Assembly (NCBI RefSeq): GCF_003430825.1
Contig: NZ_CP024047.1
Span: forward strand, 2,046,001 to 2,110,000
Source of the DNA: Natrarchaeobaculum sulfurireducens
Lineage (GTDB): Archaea; Halobacteriota; Halobacteria; Halobacteriales; Natrialbaceae
Reading direction: 5' to 3'
Length of the DNA stretch: 64,000 bases
This document shows, piece after piece, positions 1-7,690 of this stretch. Under the pieces are notes generated by a model, which saw nothing but the letters and a program-made list of their open reading frames with translations, did not search any database and was not told the DNA's origin. The translations under genes and the position numbers were made by a program. Positions within the stretch are counted from its first letter, which is position 1, and each line of letters opens with the position of its first letter.

Positions 1-455
1 TCGAAGATCGTCCCGTTGAGTTCGTCTGCGGTGTCGAAGTACCAGTACTCGACGCCGTCGAAGTTCCCGCTCTGGATCACGGGCATTCCGGCGTCCTCGA
101 AGGCGTCGATGACCGCGTGTGTGTCCTCGAACGCGAAACACGCCACGTGGTGGAGCCCCTCGCCGTGTTCGTCGAGGTGTTCGGTGTAGATACTCGGACC
201 CTCGAGCGGTTCGATCAACTCGAGCATCGTCTCGCCGACGTCCGCAAGCGCCAGCCGCATGGCGTACTCGTGGGACTCGCCGCGGAACGTGCGATCGGTC
301 AGCGCTGGCGGCTCGAACCGGTAGACGTCCCAGGGGCCGACGCCAAGGATGTTCGAGAAGCGATCCATCCCGTCCTCGAGGTCCTCGACGACGAACGCCA
401 CCTGCGTGATCTCGGGGATTTCGACGTCTAACTGTGGGATGTCTGGACTTGCCAT
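1..455 (-). CDS. VOC (glyoxalase/bleomycin-resistance fold) family protein, 3' end cut by window
   Basis: About 151 residues are visible, from the ATG at 455 to the window edge, and the C-terminus is missing. The N-terminus reads into a typical VOC half (ITQVAFVVEDLEDGMDRF), with metal-site style residues in the 'EGLHHVACFAF' stretch of the second half. This layout is shared by methylmalonyl-CoA epimerase-like and 4-hydroxyphenylpyruvate dioxygenase-like proteins. It is probably a metal-dependent cytosolic enzyme acting on a small acid or CoA ester. The substrate cannot be told from the visible part and no pathway neighbour is in view. Confidence 0.8.
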   Translation of the reverse strand, partial: MASPDIPQLDVEIPEITQVAFVVEDLEDGMDRFSNILGVGPWDVYRFEPPALTDRTFRGESHEYAMRLALADVGETMLELIEPLEGPSIYTEHLDEHGEGLHHVACFAFEDTHAVIDAFEDAGMPVIQSGNFDGVEYWYFDTADELNGTIF

Positions 456-601
456 ACTGCGACCCCCACCCTGAGTAGCTTAGTGTTTACCGTGGTCTGG
501 ATTTCCGATGCGTTCGCCGCTCGACGCGTCGGCTCGAGCGTCGATTCTCGACGAGGTGGTTTTATTGAAATGCATAGGTGGCGGTAATTTTCGGAGGGGC
601 T

Positions 602-628
602 GCTGCATACAGAGGTTGAGTGCAGCAC
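602..628. repeat. Degenerate intergenic repeat, copy 1
   Basis: This block shares the words 'ATACAGAGG' and 'GAGTGCAGCAC', in the same order and spacing class, with 1309-1341. Both lie in the AT-richer intergenic DNA of the 456-2600 patch. They look like decayed copies of one intergenic or mobile sequence; the source family is not recognised. Confidence 0.4.
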
Positions 629-700
629 AAGGCGATTGTTTGCTTCGCTCCTGAATTGGCGAATTATTCGATTGCTTCACGTGCAACGGAACATGAAGAA

Positions 701-707
701 TTATACA
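701..707 (+). promoter_or_regulatory. TATA box of the 730 lipoprotein gene
   Basis: TTATACA lies 23-29 bases before the ATG at 730, the normal archaeal TATA-to-start distance for a nearly leaderless transcript. This supports the ATG at 730 as the true start. Confidence 0.5.
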
Positions 708-729
708 CGATTGTCCTCTCTCCGTTCAT

Positions 730-1140
730 ATGAGGAGGCGGGAGTTCGTTGCAGTTTGCTGCTGTTCCGTTTGTGGAATCAGTGCCGGCTGTCTCAATGA
801 AGACGACTCCGAGCCTGTCCCCGAGATTGTTAGCTTAGAAGTCCGAAACGATCAACGCGAAGAAGCTCACGAGTTCATGGTTCAAATTGAGGACGAAGAT
901 GGTATCGTGTTCGAAGGGACATATCATCTTGAAGCAGCCGACCCGGGAGAATCCGCCGTTGCGCTCAAGGATCCCGTTGAGTCGGAAGCGTATACCGTTC
1001 GAGTCGAGGCAGATGGGCATTCAGCGACTGTGGATACGCAAGATCGTATCACAGATGATAAAAAGTGCATCCGTCTACAATTCTATCTGAGTGCTGAAAC
1101 CCTCCATAGCGAATATCAATTGTACGACCGCTGTGAGTGA
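730..1140 (+). CDS. Small twin-arginine lipoprotein, function unknown
   Basis: A 136-residue protein. It begins MRRREF, followed by a short hydrophobic stretch and a lipobox-like 'ISAGC' with Cys at residue 21, so it is probably exported (Tat type) and lipid-anchored. The mature part looks like a small beta-rich domain: 'EIVSLEVRNDQREEAHEFMVQIED' resembles the immunoglobulin-like repeats common in haloarchaeal surface lipoproteins. No catalytic motif is seen. Its AT-richer base composition sets it apart from the downstream core genes and suggests an accessory gene. The specific family is not recognised. Confidence 0.75.
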   Translation: MRRREFVAVCCCSVCGISAGCLNEDDSEPVPEIVSLEVRNDQREEAHEFMVQIEDEDGIVFEGTYHLEAADPGESAVALKDPVESEAYTVRVEADGHSATVDTQDRITDDKKCIRLQFYLSAETLHSEYQLYDRCE

Positions 1141-1232
1141 TACTGGAAAAGTAGACGGGTTCACGGGGCACTACTGTTCATTCGAATAGGTATTCGCTGT
1201 ACCAACTGAACACTACCTTTCACTGGTTAGCC

Positions 1233-1283
1233 CTCAGTCTGTGCCACATCCGCGCTGTGTATGCAGCAGCCGTTGAACAAACT
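1233..1283. repeat. Degenerate direct repeat, copy A (partner 1728-1779)
   Basis: CTCAGT, GTGCCACAT, a CGCNCTGTG block, a TNCAGCA block and a GTTNNAAC-like block occur in the same order here and at 1728-1779. By eye about three quarters of positions agree over some 50 bases. The two copies bracket the small membrane-protein gene at 1471-1686. Confidence 0.5.
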
Positions 1284-1308
1284 ACCGAGCCGCTATCAAA
1301 ATCGGCCT

Positions 1309-1341
1309 GCAAGATACAGAGGAGAAGTATGAGTGCAGCAC
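1309..1341. repeat. Degenerate intergenic repeat, copy 2 (partner 602-628)
   Basis: It carries 'ATACAGAGG' followed by 'GAGTGCAGCAC', as at 602-628, but with about six extra bases between the two words. It lies directly downstream of repeat copy A. Confidence 0.4.
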
Positions 1342-1441
1342 GACGTCTTTATCTGTTTCATACCGAAATCAATGAACTATCTGCTCGCTACATGTGTAAA
1401 CATATCGGCGTCCTAATTTCGGTAGCAGGGTAGCACAAAGG

Positions 1442-1449
1442 GTATAACA
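1442..1449 (+). promoter_or_regulatory. TATA box of the 1471 gene
   Basis: A GTATAAC core lies about 24 bases before the ATG at 1471. An upstream ATG at 1464 closes after four codons, so 1471 is the usable start. Confidence 0.45.
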
Positions 1450-1470
1450 AGTATTCTTTAAATATGGCGT

Positions 1471-1686
1471 ATGGCTAAATTCGATTTCGCTTATGTTGGT
1501 ATAGTAGGTGGTATACTTGGTTTGTTGGTTGGCTCAATATTCGGCTCAGTAGGTGCATTAGTCGGAACTCTTGTTGGGATCGTTAGTAGTGGTATATATT
1601 GGGAGAGAAAACAGAAGATATCACAGAAGATAACTGAGCTTGAACAGCGAGTTGATAAGTTAGAACAAAACAGAGACGATAGGTAA
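1471..1686 (+). CDS. 71-residue glycine-zipper membrane protein with C-terminal coiled coil
   Basis: Residues 8-45 form a Gly-rich hydrophobic segment (repeated GxxxG-like spacing, 'GGILGLLVGSIFGSVGALVG') that can make one or two transmembrane helices. Residues 46-71 are charged and heptad-like ('ITELEQRVDKLEQ'), a short coiled coil probably on the cytoplasmic side. It resembles small glycine-zipper or phage-holin-like proteins only in architecture. It is flanked by two copies of a degenerate repeat in AT-rich accessory DNA. No homologous family is recognised. Confidence 0.6.
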   Translation: MAKFDFAYVGIVGGILGLLVGSIFGSVGALVGTLVGIVSSGIYWERKQKISQKITELEQRVDKLEQNRDDR

Positions 1687-1727
1687 CTGGCCTGTATTGA
1701 CCGATCACTAACTTTTGCGGATCGGTA

Positions 1728-1779
1728 CTCAGTGCGTGCCACATTCGCACTGTGAGTTCAGCACGGATTGTTCGAACTG
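1728..1779. repeat. Degenerate direct repeat, copy B (partner 1233-1283)
   Basis: This is the second copy of the roughly 50-base repeat described at 1233-1283, lying just after the small membrane-protein gene. Confidence 0.5.
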
Positions 1780-1871
1780 CTTAGCTTCTGTCAGGAGTAG
1801 CGTGACCGACTCAGAGGATGAAGTCAGCAGTGGCTAGTGCTTGATGGCAAAAATAAAATCTGTTCTGCGCA

Positions 1872-2537
1872 TTAATTGTTCTCTCCAGAGCGGTCATAAC
1901 CATGCTCTCGCCTGTGGGCTCGAACGTCGACGTATGTCTTAGCACCCACAATAAGAGCGAGTAGCCCAACAGGCGATCCGGTAAAAGTTATCGCGGCCCC
2001 CGCAAAGAATACCGTTCCAAGGAGCCCGTATAATCGGGGAAACGGCTCAACCAACAGCGTGACTGGGCCTTTCTGTTCGTACTCACGACCTTCAAGGAAA
2101 TCGACTCGATAAGAAACGATGTGTGTCACAGAAAGTGCAACGGCAGCACCCAGTACAACGAGCGGTGAAGCAGTTTCGACGCCAGCTAAATCATCTGGAA
2201 GTGAAAGTACCGGGAAAGCAAGAAAACCCCAAAACACAGCGTAGGTGCCGAGAAAATCCCGAAAGACGCGCCCTCGTGGTTTGCCAACCAGTGACCGTAT
2301 TGTCCGAGACTCTCCTGATCCCATTGGACTGTACTCCCAGTTTGGGAGCTCTTCGGGGTTGTCTGTCCCTTCAGCACGCCGAATCTTCGCTGCGGTTGCC
2401 GCGCCGATGACGCCTACCTCAACCCAGTAGACAACCAACAGCGCGTGGAGATCAACGTTAAATGTGAAGAAGCTGACAATCGGAATAGCGTTTCCGGCGA
2501 TGATGACCCCGAAAGCAACCCGGTGGGGTACTCGCAT
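1872..2537 (-). CDS. DUF6498-like multi-pass membrane protein
   Basis: A 221-residue protein with about six hydrophobic segments: near residues 7-25, 29-48, 97-118, 125-147 and two in 165-205. The 'HALLVVYWVEVGVIG' segment in the second helix is the hallmark I associate with the haloarchaeal DUF6498 family. No enzymatic residue pattern is seen. Start: the ATG at 2537 lies shortly downstream of a strong TATA box on the same strand. It is the last gene of the AT-richer patch and its function is unknown. Confidence 0.65.
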   Translation of the reverse strand: MRVPHRVAFGVIIAGNAIPIVSFFTFNVDLHALLVVYWVEVGVIGAATAAKIRRAEGTDNPEELPNWEYSPMGSGESRTIRSLVGKPRGRVFRDFLGTYAVFWGFLAFPVLSLPDDLAGVETASPLVVLGAAVALSVTHIVSYRVDFLEGREYEQKGPVTLLVEPFPRLYGLLGTVFFAGAAITFTGSPVGLLALIVGAKTYVDVRAHRREHGYDRSGENN

Positions 2538-2555
2538 TAAACATCAGTTCCTCAT

Positions 2556-2568
2556 ATAGTATATAAAT
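2556..2568 (-). promoter_or_regulatory. TATA box of the DUF6498-like gene
   Basis: On the minus strand the sequence reads TTTATATACTATA, a near-ideal archaeal TATA box, about 20-31 bases before the ATG at 2537. It predicts a leaderless or very short-leader transcript. Confidence 0.55.
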
Positions 2569-2724
2569 GGTTGTGATGTGTCCGTAGCCTGTATCGACTG
2601 ATCTGAATAACTGATCTTTCGATGGAATGTCCCGTGCAAGACTCGCGCCCTCTATTCAGCACATCGCTCTTATCAGCAGCAAAGAATGCTACCAGCACCG
2701 ACGGGGTCTTTCCGGACCACGACG

Positions 2725-3732
2725 TCACTGTTCGACGTCCTCGAGCGCACCAGCACGAGCACCGGCCGCGAGCGTCGCCTCGACGTCGACGAGCCGCGGT
2801 CCCTCGGGGACCGGCGTGAGTTCGACCGTCGTATCGGTGACCTCGAGTTCGCGCTCGCCGTCGGCACCGACGACGCCGTCGGAAATCTCGAAGGTGAACG
2901 GCTCGTTCCACTCGAGGCGTTCGACGGCCTCGATGCCGAGAGTCGCCGTCACGCCCGGTGCGAGGACCGCCCGCACGGTTCTCGAGGCCGTCTCGGGGTC
3001 GGTCAGCCGGAGTCCGACGCCGCCAGGGTCGTCAGGGGCGACGCGTTCGACCGCACCGGCGACCGCAGCGAGCCCGATGTCCGCTGGGTGGGCTCGCGAG
3101 ACGACGCCGCCGACGAGATCGGCCGGCTCGAGCAGGGCCCGCGTTCCGATGAACGACCGCGCTGACACTTCGGAGGCCGCCAGCGCCGTCAGGCTGCGAT
3201 CGTCGTCGGGCGAGGTGGTCCGGACGTCGACCGTTCCGTGTCGCGTGGTGACGTCGGCGGCCGAAATGGCTCCGGTCGCGAGGAGTGCGGCCGCGACGCC
3301 CGCGACGGTGCCTTCGACACTCGTCGGCACGACGTTGTTCGTCCCCGTCGAGACGGCGATCACCGGCACGTCGCCGATCGCCGTGGCGACGTCGCGGGTC
3401 GTCCCGTCGCCCCCGAGAACGACGACCGCGCCGACGCCTTCATCACGGAAGTGGGCGGCGGCCCGGCGCGTGTCGGCCGGCGAGTTCTCGACCGGGAACT
3501 CGAGCGGGCGCGCGTCGACCACGGACGGCGACGCCTCGAGGACGTGGTCGGCGATGCCGCTTCGATCCGGCATGAGCCGTGCCGATGGCGGGTCGGCCAC
3601 CGCGGTCAGCCCGTCGAGGACGCACTCGGCGACGCGACGTTTCGCGTAGCTGTCGACGACGGTCGCGCCGCCGGTGAGCCGCCGGACGTCGCGGCCGGCG
3701 GCCGGGTTGACGATCAGTCCAACGCGGGACAC
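2725..3732 (-). CDS. AcoX-like ATP-NAD kinase-fold protein
   Basis: A 335-residue protein of the COG3199/AcoX type. It shows the NAD-kinase/diacylglycerol-kinase signature GGDGT at residues 107-111 and 'STGTNN' at 128-133, which bind ATP and the dinucleotide in NAD kinases. In bacteria AcoX is found in acetoin dehydrogenase operons. Here it lies 9 bases downstream of the E1 beta gene on the same strand, so the three genes probably form one transcript. Whether it phosphorylates NAD or has another acceptor is not known for this subfamily. Confidence 0.8.
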   Translation of the reverse strand: MSRVGLIVNPAAGRDVRRLTGGATVVDSYAKRRVAECVLDGLTAVADPPSARLMPDRSGIADHVLEASPSVVDARPLEFPVENSPADTRRAAAHFRDEGVGAVVVLGGDGTTRDVATAIGDVPVIAVSTGTNNVVPTSVEGTVAGVAAALLATGAISAADVTTRHGTVDVRTTSPDDDRSLTALAASEVSARSFIGTRALLEPADLVGGVVSRAHPADIGLAAVAGAVERVAPDDPGGVGLRLTDPETASRTVRAVLAPGVTATLGIEAVERLEWNEPFTFEISDGVVGADGERELEVTDTTVELTPVPEGPRLVDVEATLAAGARAGALEDVEQ

Positions 3733-3741
3733 GATCGGCCC

Positions 3742-4749
3742 CTACGTCACCCGCCCGATCGCGTTTCGGACGTCCTCGCCGGTGGGGAGAACTTCCTGCT
3801 CGAGCGGCGGGCTAAACGGCATGTGAGTGTCGGGCGTCCCGACTCGCTGGATCGGGGCGTCGAGGCTGAAGAAGGCCTCTTCCTGGACTCGAGCGATGAT
3901 TTCGGCGTGCGTGCCGTACGAAAGCGGACTCTCGTCGGCGACGATCAGCCGGCCGGTCTTGCGGACGCTTTCGACGATCGTCTCGGTGTCGAGTGGGTAC
4001 AGCGACCGGGGGTCGATCACCTCGACGTCGACGTCGTCGGCCATCCCCTCCGCGGTCTGGAGCGACTCGCCGACGAGGCGCTGGGTCGCGACGACGGTGA
4101 CGTCTTCGCCCTCGCGTTCGACCGCCGCCTCGCCGAGCGGGATAGTGAAGTCCTCGTCGGTCGGGACCTGTCCTTTCTGCTCGTAGATCATCTTGTTCTC
4201 GAAGACGAAGACGGGATCGTTCGAGCGGATCGCGGCCTTCGTCAGTCCCTTCGCCGCCGCGGGCGTTCCGGGGGCAACTGCGTGCAGTCCGGGGAAGTGG
4301 GCGATCCAGGAGTGAATCGTCCCCGAGTGCTGGCTCGCAGCGCCCATCCCACCGCCTTCGGTCGTCCGGACGGTGACCGGCATTTCCGCTTTCCCGCCGA
4401 ACATATAGCGCATCTTGGCCATCTGGTTCATGATCTGTTCCATCGCAACGCCGGCGAAATCGGAGAACATCAACTCGACGACCGGCCGCGTGCCCGTCGC
4501 CGCGGCTCCCGTCGCCGCGCCCATAAAGCCCGCCTCGCTGATCGGCGTATCCTTGATGCGCTCCGGGCCGAACTCCTCGTAGAGGTCGCCCGTCACCTCG
4601 AGGACGCCGCCGAAGACGCCAATGTCCTCGCCGATGAGGAAGACGTCCTCGTCGCGGCGGAGTTCCTCGCGCATCGCCTGTCGAATCGCTTCTCTGACGG
4701 TCAGTTCTTCGGTTTCTGTCTCGAGTTCTGTGTCTGCGAGTGCAGTCAT
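3742..4749 (-). CDS. 2-oxoacid (acetoin/pyruvate-type) dehydrogenase E1 subunit beta
   Basis: A 335-residue transketolase-like pyrimidine-binding subunit plus C-terminal domain, the normal length for E1 beta. Recognisable segments are 'EDIGVFGG', 'ISEAGFMGAATGAA', 'NQMAKMRYMFGG', and the C-terminal domain starting near 'VEVIDPRSLYPLD'. With E1 alpha it forms the thiamine-diphosphate decarboxylating heterotetramer that feeds an acyl group to a lipoyl E2. Its ATG overlaps the E1 alpha stop by four bases (ATGA), which indicates translational coupling. The AcoX-like neighbour favours an acetoin or branched 2-oxoacid substrate over pyruvate, but that is inference. Confidence 0.88.
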   Translation of the reverse strand: MTALADTELETETEELTVREAIRQAMREELRRDEDVFLIGEDIGVFGGVLEVTGDLYEEFGPERIKDTPISEAGFMGAATGAAATGTRPVVELMFSDFAGVAMEQIMNQMAKMRYMFGGKAEMPVTVRTTEGGGMGAASQHSGTIHSWIAHFPGLHAVAPGTPAAAKGLTKAAIRSNDPVFVFENKMIYEQKGQVPTDEDFTIPLGEAAVEREGEDVTVVATQRLVGESLQTAEGMADDVDVEVIDPRSLYPLDTETIVESVRKTGRLIVADESPLSYGTHAEIIARVQEEAFFSLDAPIQRVGTPDTHMPFSPPLEQEVLPTGEDVRNAIGRVT

Positions 4750-5843
4750 CGTCGGTCACCTCCTGGGTGGCCGCCGTCGGAGCGATGCGCCGACGAGGGT
4801 CGCGAATCGTGTGAGCGCTCACCACCGTCGGTCCGGGCGGCCGCCGCAAATCGGTCGATCTCCGGTGGCATCTCCGCGAACATGTCCTCGTAGGCCTGTT
4901 CTGGCGTCGGATCGTCGGCGTCGAGGGCGAACTCGACCGCCGCGTCGATCTCGGCGTCGACCTCCGCCTGCAGCTCTTCGAACTCGTCTTCGGTGAGTTC
5001 GCCGCGATCGATCAGTCGGTCTCTGAACGTCTCGATCGGATCTCGATCCATCCAGCGCTCGATCTCTGCGTCGTCGCGGTAAGGCTCTTCGTCGCCCTCG
5101 TAGTGGCCCCGGTAGCGGTACGTCTCGGCTTCGATAATCGAGGGGCCGTCTCCCGCTCGAGCGCGCTCGCGTGCTTTGGCGACCGCTTCCTCGACGGCAG
5201 TGATGTCCATGCCGTCGACGGTTACGCCCGGAATGTCGTAGGCCTGGGCGGTATCGCTGAGCGTGTCAACGTTGTGCTGGTCTTCGACCGGCGTCCCCTC
5301 GCCGTAGTGGTTGTTCTCGATAACGAAGATCGCCGGCAGGTCCCAGGTTGCCGCGATGTTGACAGCTTCGTGGACCTGTCCCTGGGCAACCGCGCCGTCG
5401 CCGAGGAAGCCGACGGCGACCTGGTCGCGGTCCTGGTAGTCGATCGACAGCGCCGCGCCCGTCGCCATCGGTGGACCAGCGCCGACGATACCGTTCGCCC
5501 CGAGCATCCCGGCGTCGACGTCCGCGATGTGCATCGAGCCGCCCTTGCCGTTACAGTAGCCGTCGGCCTTGCCGTAGAGTTCGGCCATCATGTACTTCGG
5601 ATCGAGCCCCTTCGCGATGCAGTGGCCGTGTCCACGGTGGGTGCTCGCGATGTAGTCATCCGGCTCGAGTGCCGCACAGGTGCCGACGCCGACCGCCTCC
5701 TCGCCGATATAGAGGTGGACGAACCCCGGAATCTCGCCATCTGCGAATCGATTCCCCGCCTCCTCGTCGAACGCGCGGATTGTGACCATCCGCCGTAATG
5801 CGTCACGCCGTCCCGTTTCGCCCTGTAAGTCATAGTCTGCCAT
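4746..5843 (-). CDS. 2-oxoacid (acetoin/pyruvate-type) dehydrogenase E1 subunit alpha
   Basis: A 365-residue ThDP-binding subunit. The ThDP/Mg motif begins GDG at residues 148-150 and ends NN at 177-178. 'THRGHGH' (69-74) and 'YRYRGHYEGD' are also typical of E1 alpha. The start is set at the ATG at 5843 (MADYDLQGE); an in-frame extension upstream adds a Cys-rich, non-conserved leader and is rejected. The C-terminal 25 residues are an unusual Ser/Gly/Asp/Arg-rich tail. This is the first gene of the E1-alpha, E1-beta, AcoX operon; no lipoyl E2 or E3 gene is present in the window. Confidence 0.88.
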   Translation of the reverse strand: MADYDLQGETGRRDALRRMVTIRAFDEEAGNRFADGEIPGFVHLYIGEEAVGVGTCAALEPDDYIASTHRGHGHCIAKGLDPKYMMAELYGKADGYCNGKGGSMHIADVDAGMLGANGIVGAGPPMATGAALSIDYQDRDQVAVGFLGDGAVAQGQVHEAVNIAATWDLPAIFVIENNHYGEGTPVEDQHNVDTLSDTAQAYDIPGVTVDGMDITAVEEAVAKARERARAGDGPSIIEAETYRYRGHYEGDEEPYRDDAEIERWMDRDPIETFRDRLIDRGELTEDEFEELQAEVDAEIDAAVEFALDADDPTPEQAYEDMFAEMPPEIDRFAAAARTDGGERSHDSRPSSAHRSDGGHPGGDRR

Positions 5844-6004
5844 GGCGCAACACGGGGTACAACGGCATCGGCAATATGTGCTACCATGCACCAACCAGTG
5901 ATACTACTCACTCGTAGAACCGATCAGCCACGATCGTACTGATCCATAATAGATCACGGATCGGGGGAGAGGCACCGATCGGCTTGCCCGGCCGTCGAGG
6001 TGAG

Positions 6005-6784
6005 TTACTCTTCGAGTGCAGGTGGAACGGTCGGCTCGAGGTCGTAACGCTCGACGAACTCGGCGAGGAATCCCGCGCGGTTTTCGACCTCGAACGGTCG
6101 ATGGGCGTCCGTCCCGAGGGTAAACGGGACGTCGTGTTCGCGCAGGATCTCGAAGAACTGGGTTTCGGGGTGGACGATCTCCTCGTCGGTCAGTGCCCGC
6201 CCGGCGTTGATCTCGGGAATCGTTCTGGAACGTGCGAACGCGTCGGCGACGCGGTGGTACTGCTCGTCGGTGGCTCGTCCGCGAAGCGGTGTCGTCCGCT
6301 CGAGCAGGTCGACGTGGGCGGCGATGTCGAACAGTTCCGACTCGACCAGCGAGACGAGTCGGTCGTAGTAGGTCTCGACGATCCGGTCGCGTTCGGCCGG
6401 CAGCCGGTCGACGAACTGGGATGCGACCTGGACGTTGGTTCCGTCGACCTGGTGGACGCTCCCGATAGCGTAGTCGAAGCCGGCCGACGCGAGAAACGAT
6501 CGAATCTCGCCCTCGTCGGCCGGGTGATAATCCATTTCGACGGCGTCATAGAGGTCGAGCGATGTGTCCGCTCGAAGTCGGTCGATAGCTTGACGGCGTC
6601 GTTCGTAGGTGAGATCGAGGTTGAAGCCGTAGGCCCGTCGCATCTCGGCCATGCGTTCTCGGGCACCGACGTTACAGTGGTCGGCGAAGCCGAGTCCCTC
6701 GAGACCGGCCGACTCCGCGGCTCGAACCATTCCCCTGAGAAAGCTCCCGTCCGAGTAGTTCGAGTGGACGTGGAAATCCTGCAT
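6005..6784 (-). CDS. PHP-domain phosphatase (histidinol-phosphatase-like)
   Basis: A 259-residue single PHP domain. Metal-ligand motifs are in order: 'DFHVHSNYSDG' at residues 3-13, 'ADHC' near 35, 'EMDYHP' near 102, 'IAAHVDLLER' near 155, and 'GTDAHRP' near 220. This is the trinuclear metal site used by HisK-type histidinol phosphatases and related phosphoesterases. The length suits HisK (about 250-270 residues). A role in histidine synthesis is possible but no his gene is nearby, so general phosphatase activity is the safer call. Confidence 0.8.
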   Translation of the reverse strand: MQDFHVHSNYSDGSFLRGMVRAAESAGLEGLGFADHCNVGARERMAEMRRAYGFNLDLTYERRRQAIDRLRADTSLDLYDAVEMDYHPADEGEIRSFLASAGFDYAIGSVHQVDGTNVQVASQFVDRLPAERDRIVETYYDRLVSLVESELFDIAAHVDLLERTTPLRGRATDEQYHRVADAFARSRTIPEINAGRALTDEEIVHPETQFFEILREHDVPFTLGTDAHRPFEVENRAGFLAEFVERYDLEPTVPPALEE

Positions 6785-6808
6785 ACAGGCCAGACTATCG
6801 TCGCCGAG

Positions 6809-7588
6809 TTAGTCGTTACGCCGGCCCTCGAGCAGGCTCGTGTAGAACGCGACGAAGTACGTGTACGCGTACGCCGTAACAATGGTTCCGACGATCAGCG
6901 TCACCGCAATCGAGAGCCACAGCGTCGACGTCGAGGTCACGACGGTTTCGCCAGTTTGGGTGAACTCGACCGAAGAGAGGTACAACGCCATTCCCGGCCC
7001 CTGTCCCAGCAGGGTGAGCGCCAGGAAAACGACAGAGAAGCCGATCACGCTCGCGAGATTCTGCGAGACGAGGCCGACGCTGCGCGAAAACGAGTCGATC
7101 GCCCGGTCGTCGCTGACGACGATCGCGGCGTCGTAGAACTGGACGAACATGAAGACGACGGCGAAACCCACGAGCAAGACCACGCTGACGAGCGCGACGA
7201 CGACGATCCCACCGCCGACGGCGAATCCGGCAGCACCGGCGATGATGAGTACGACCGTTCCGACGATCGAGAGGCCGATGAGGATCCCGACGAAGACGAC
7301 CGTCGCCCCGAGCATCGAGACGTAGTTGTCTTTCCCACCGCGGACGAACGTCCCGACCGAGGTCGACCCCTCGAGCGCCCCGTGGATCATCGCCACGAAG
7401 CCGCCGAGGAGAAACGGGGTGAGAAACAGCCACAGCGGAACGACGAGCAGCTGTGTGAGCGATCCGAGGTAGACGTCCAGCAGTACCGAGAGTTCACCCA
7501 GCAGGACGAAGAACAGTCCGCCGACCAGAATCACGGGATGCGCTCGGAGGGTAGCCAACGCAGTCGAGAGTGAGCCAATAGCGCTCAT
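6809..7588 (-). CDS. DUF7847-like multi-pass membrane protein
   Basis: A 259-residue protein with about six transmembrane segments. Long Gly/Val/Ile-rich helices occupy roughly residues 20-45, 55-75, 95-120, 125-150, 180-205 and 220-245. The family pattern (a bundle resembling the YIF1/glycerophosphoryl-diester-associated membrane domain) is common in haloarchaea and functionally uncharacterised. Start MSAIGSL at 7588; a further upstream Met would add an unsupported polar leader. It is 24 bases upstream of the PHP gene on the same strand, so the two may be co-transcribed. Confidence 0.65.
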   Translation of the reverse strand: MSAIGSLSTALATLRAHPVILVGGLFFVLLGELSVLLDVYLGSLTQLLVVPLWLFLTPFLLGGFVAMIHGALEGSTSVGTFVRGGKDNYVSMLGATVVFVGILIGLSIVGTVVLIIAGAAGFAVGGGIVVVALVSVVLLVGFAVVFMFVQFYDAAIVVSDDRAIDSFSRSVGLVSQNLASVIGFSVVFLALTLLGQGPGMALYLSSVEFTQTGETVVTSTSTLWLSIAVTLIVGTIVTAYAYTYFVAFYTSLLEGRRND

Positions 7589-7690
7589 ACTCGAGTCCTC
7601 TCCGGTGTGATACAAGAAGCGAACTGGGCGTTCTCAGGCCGAGAAAGTCCCGGTGGTGTCGGGCGGGACTGGCGTCGCAAGCGAACGCGC

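Larger units (their letters stand above)
1141..1470. other. 330-bp intergenic stretch with decayed repeats
   Basis: No coding frame is convincing here. The stretch holds repeat copies at 1233-1283 and 1309-1341, described separately, and ends in the promoter of the 1471 gene. Base composition is AT-rich compared with the rest of the window. Confidence 0.5.

Noticed and set aside
3238-4893. 551-codon plus-strand frame opposite E1 beta and the AcoX-like gene
   Set aside because: Antisense shadow; both minus-strand genes have full family motifs.
5984-7573. 529-codon plus-strand frame opposite the PHP and membrane-protein genes
   Set aside because: It is Arg/Asp-rich with no domain pattern and spans two well-supported minus-strand genes.
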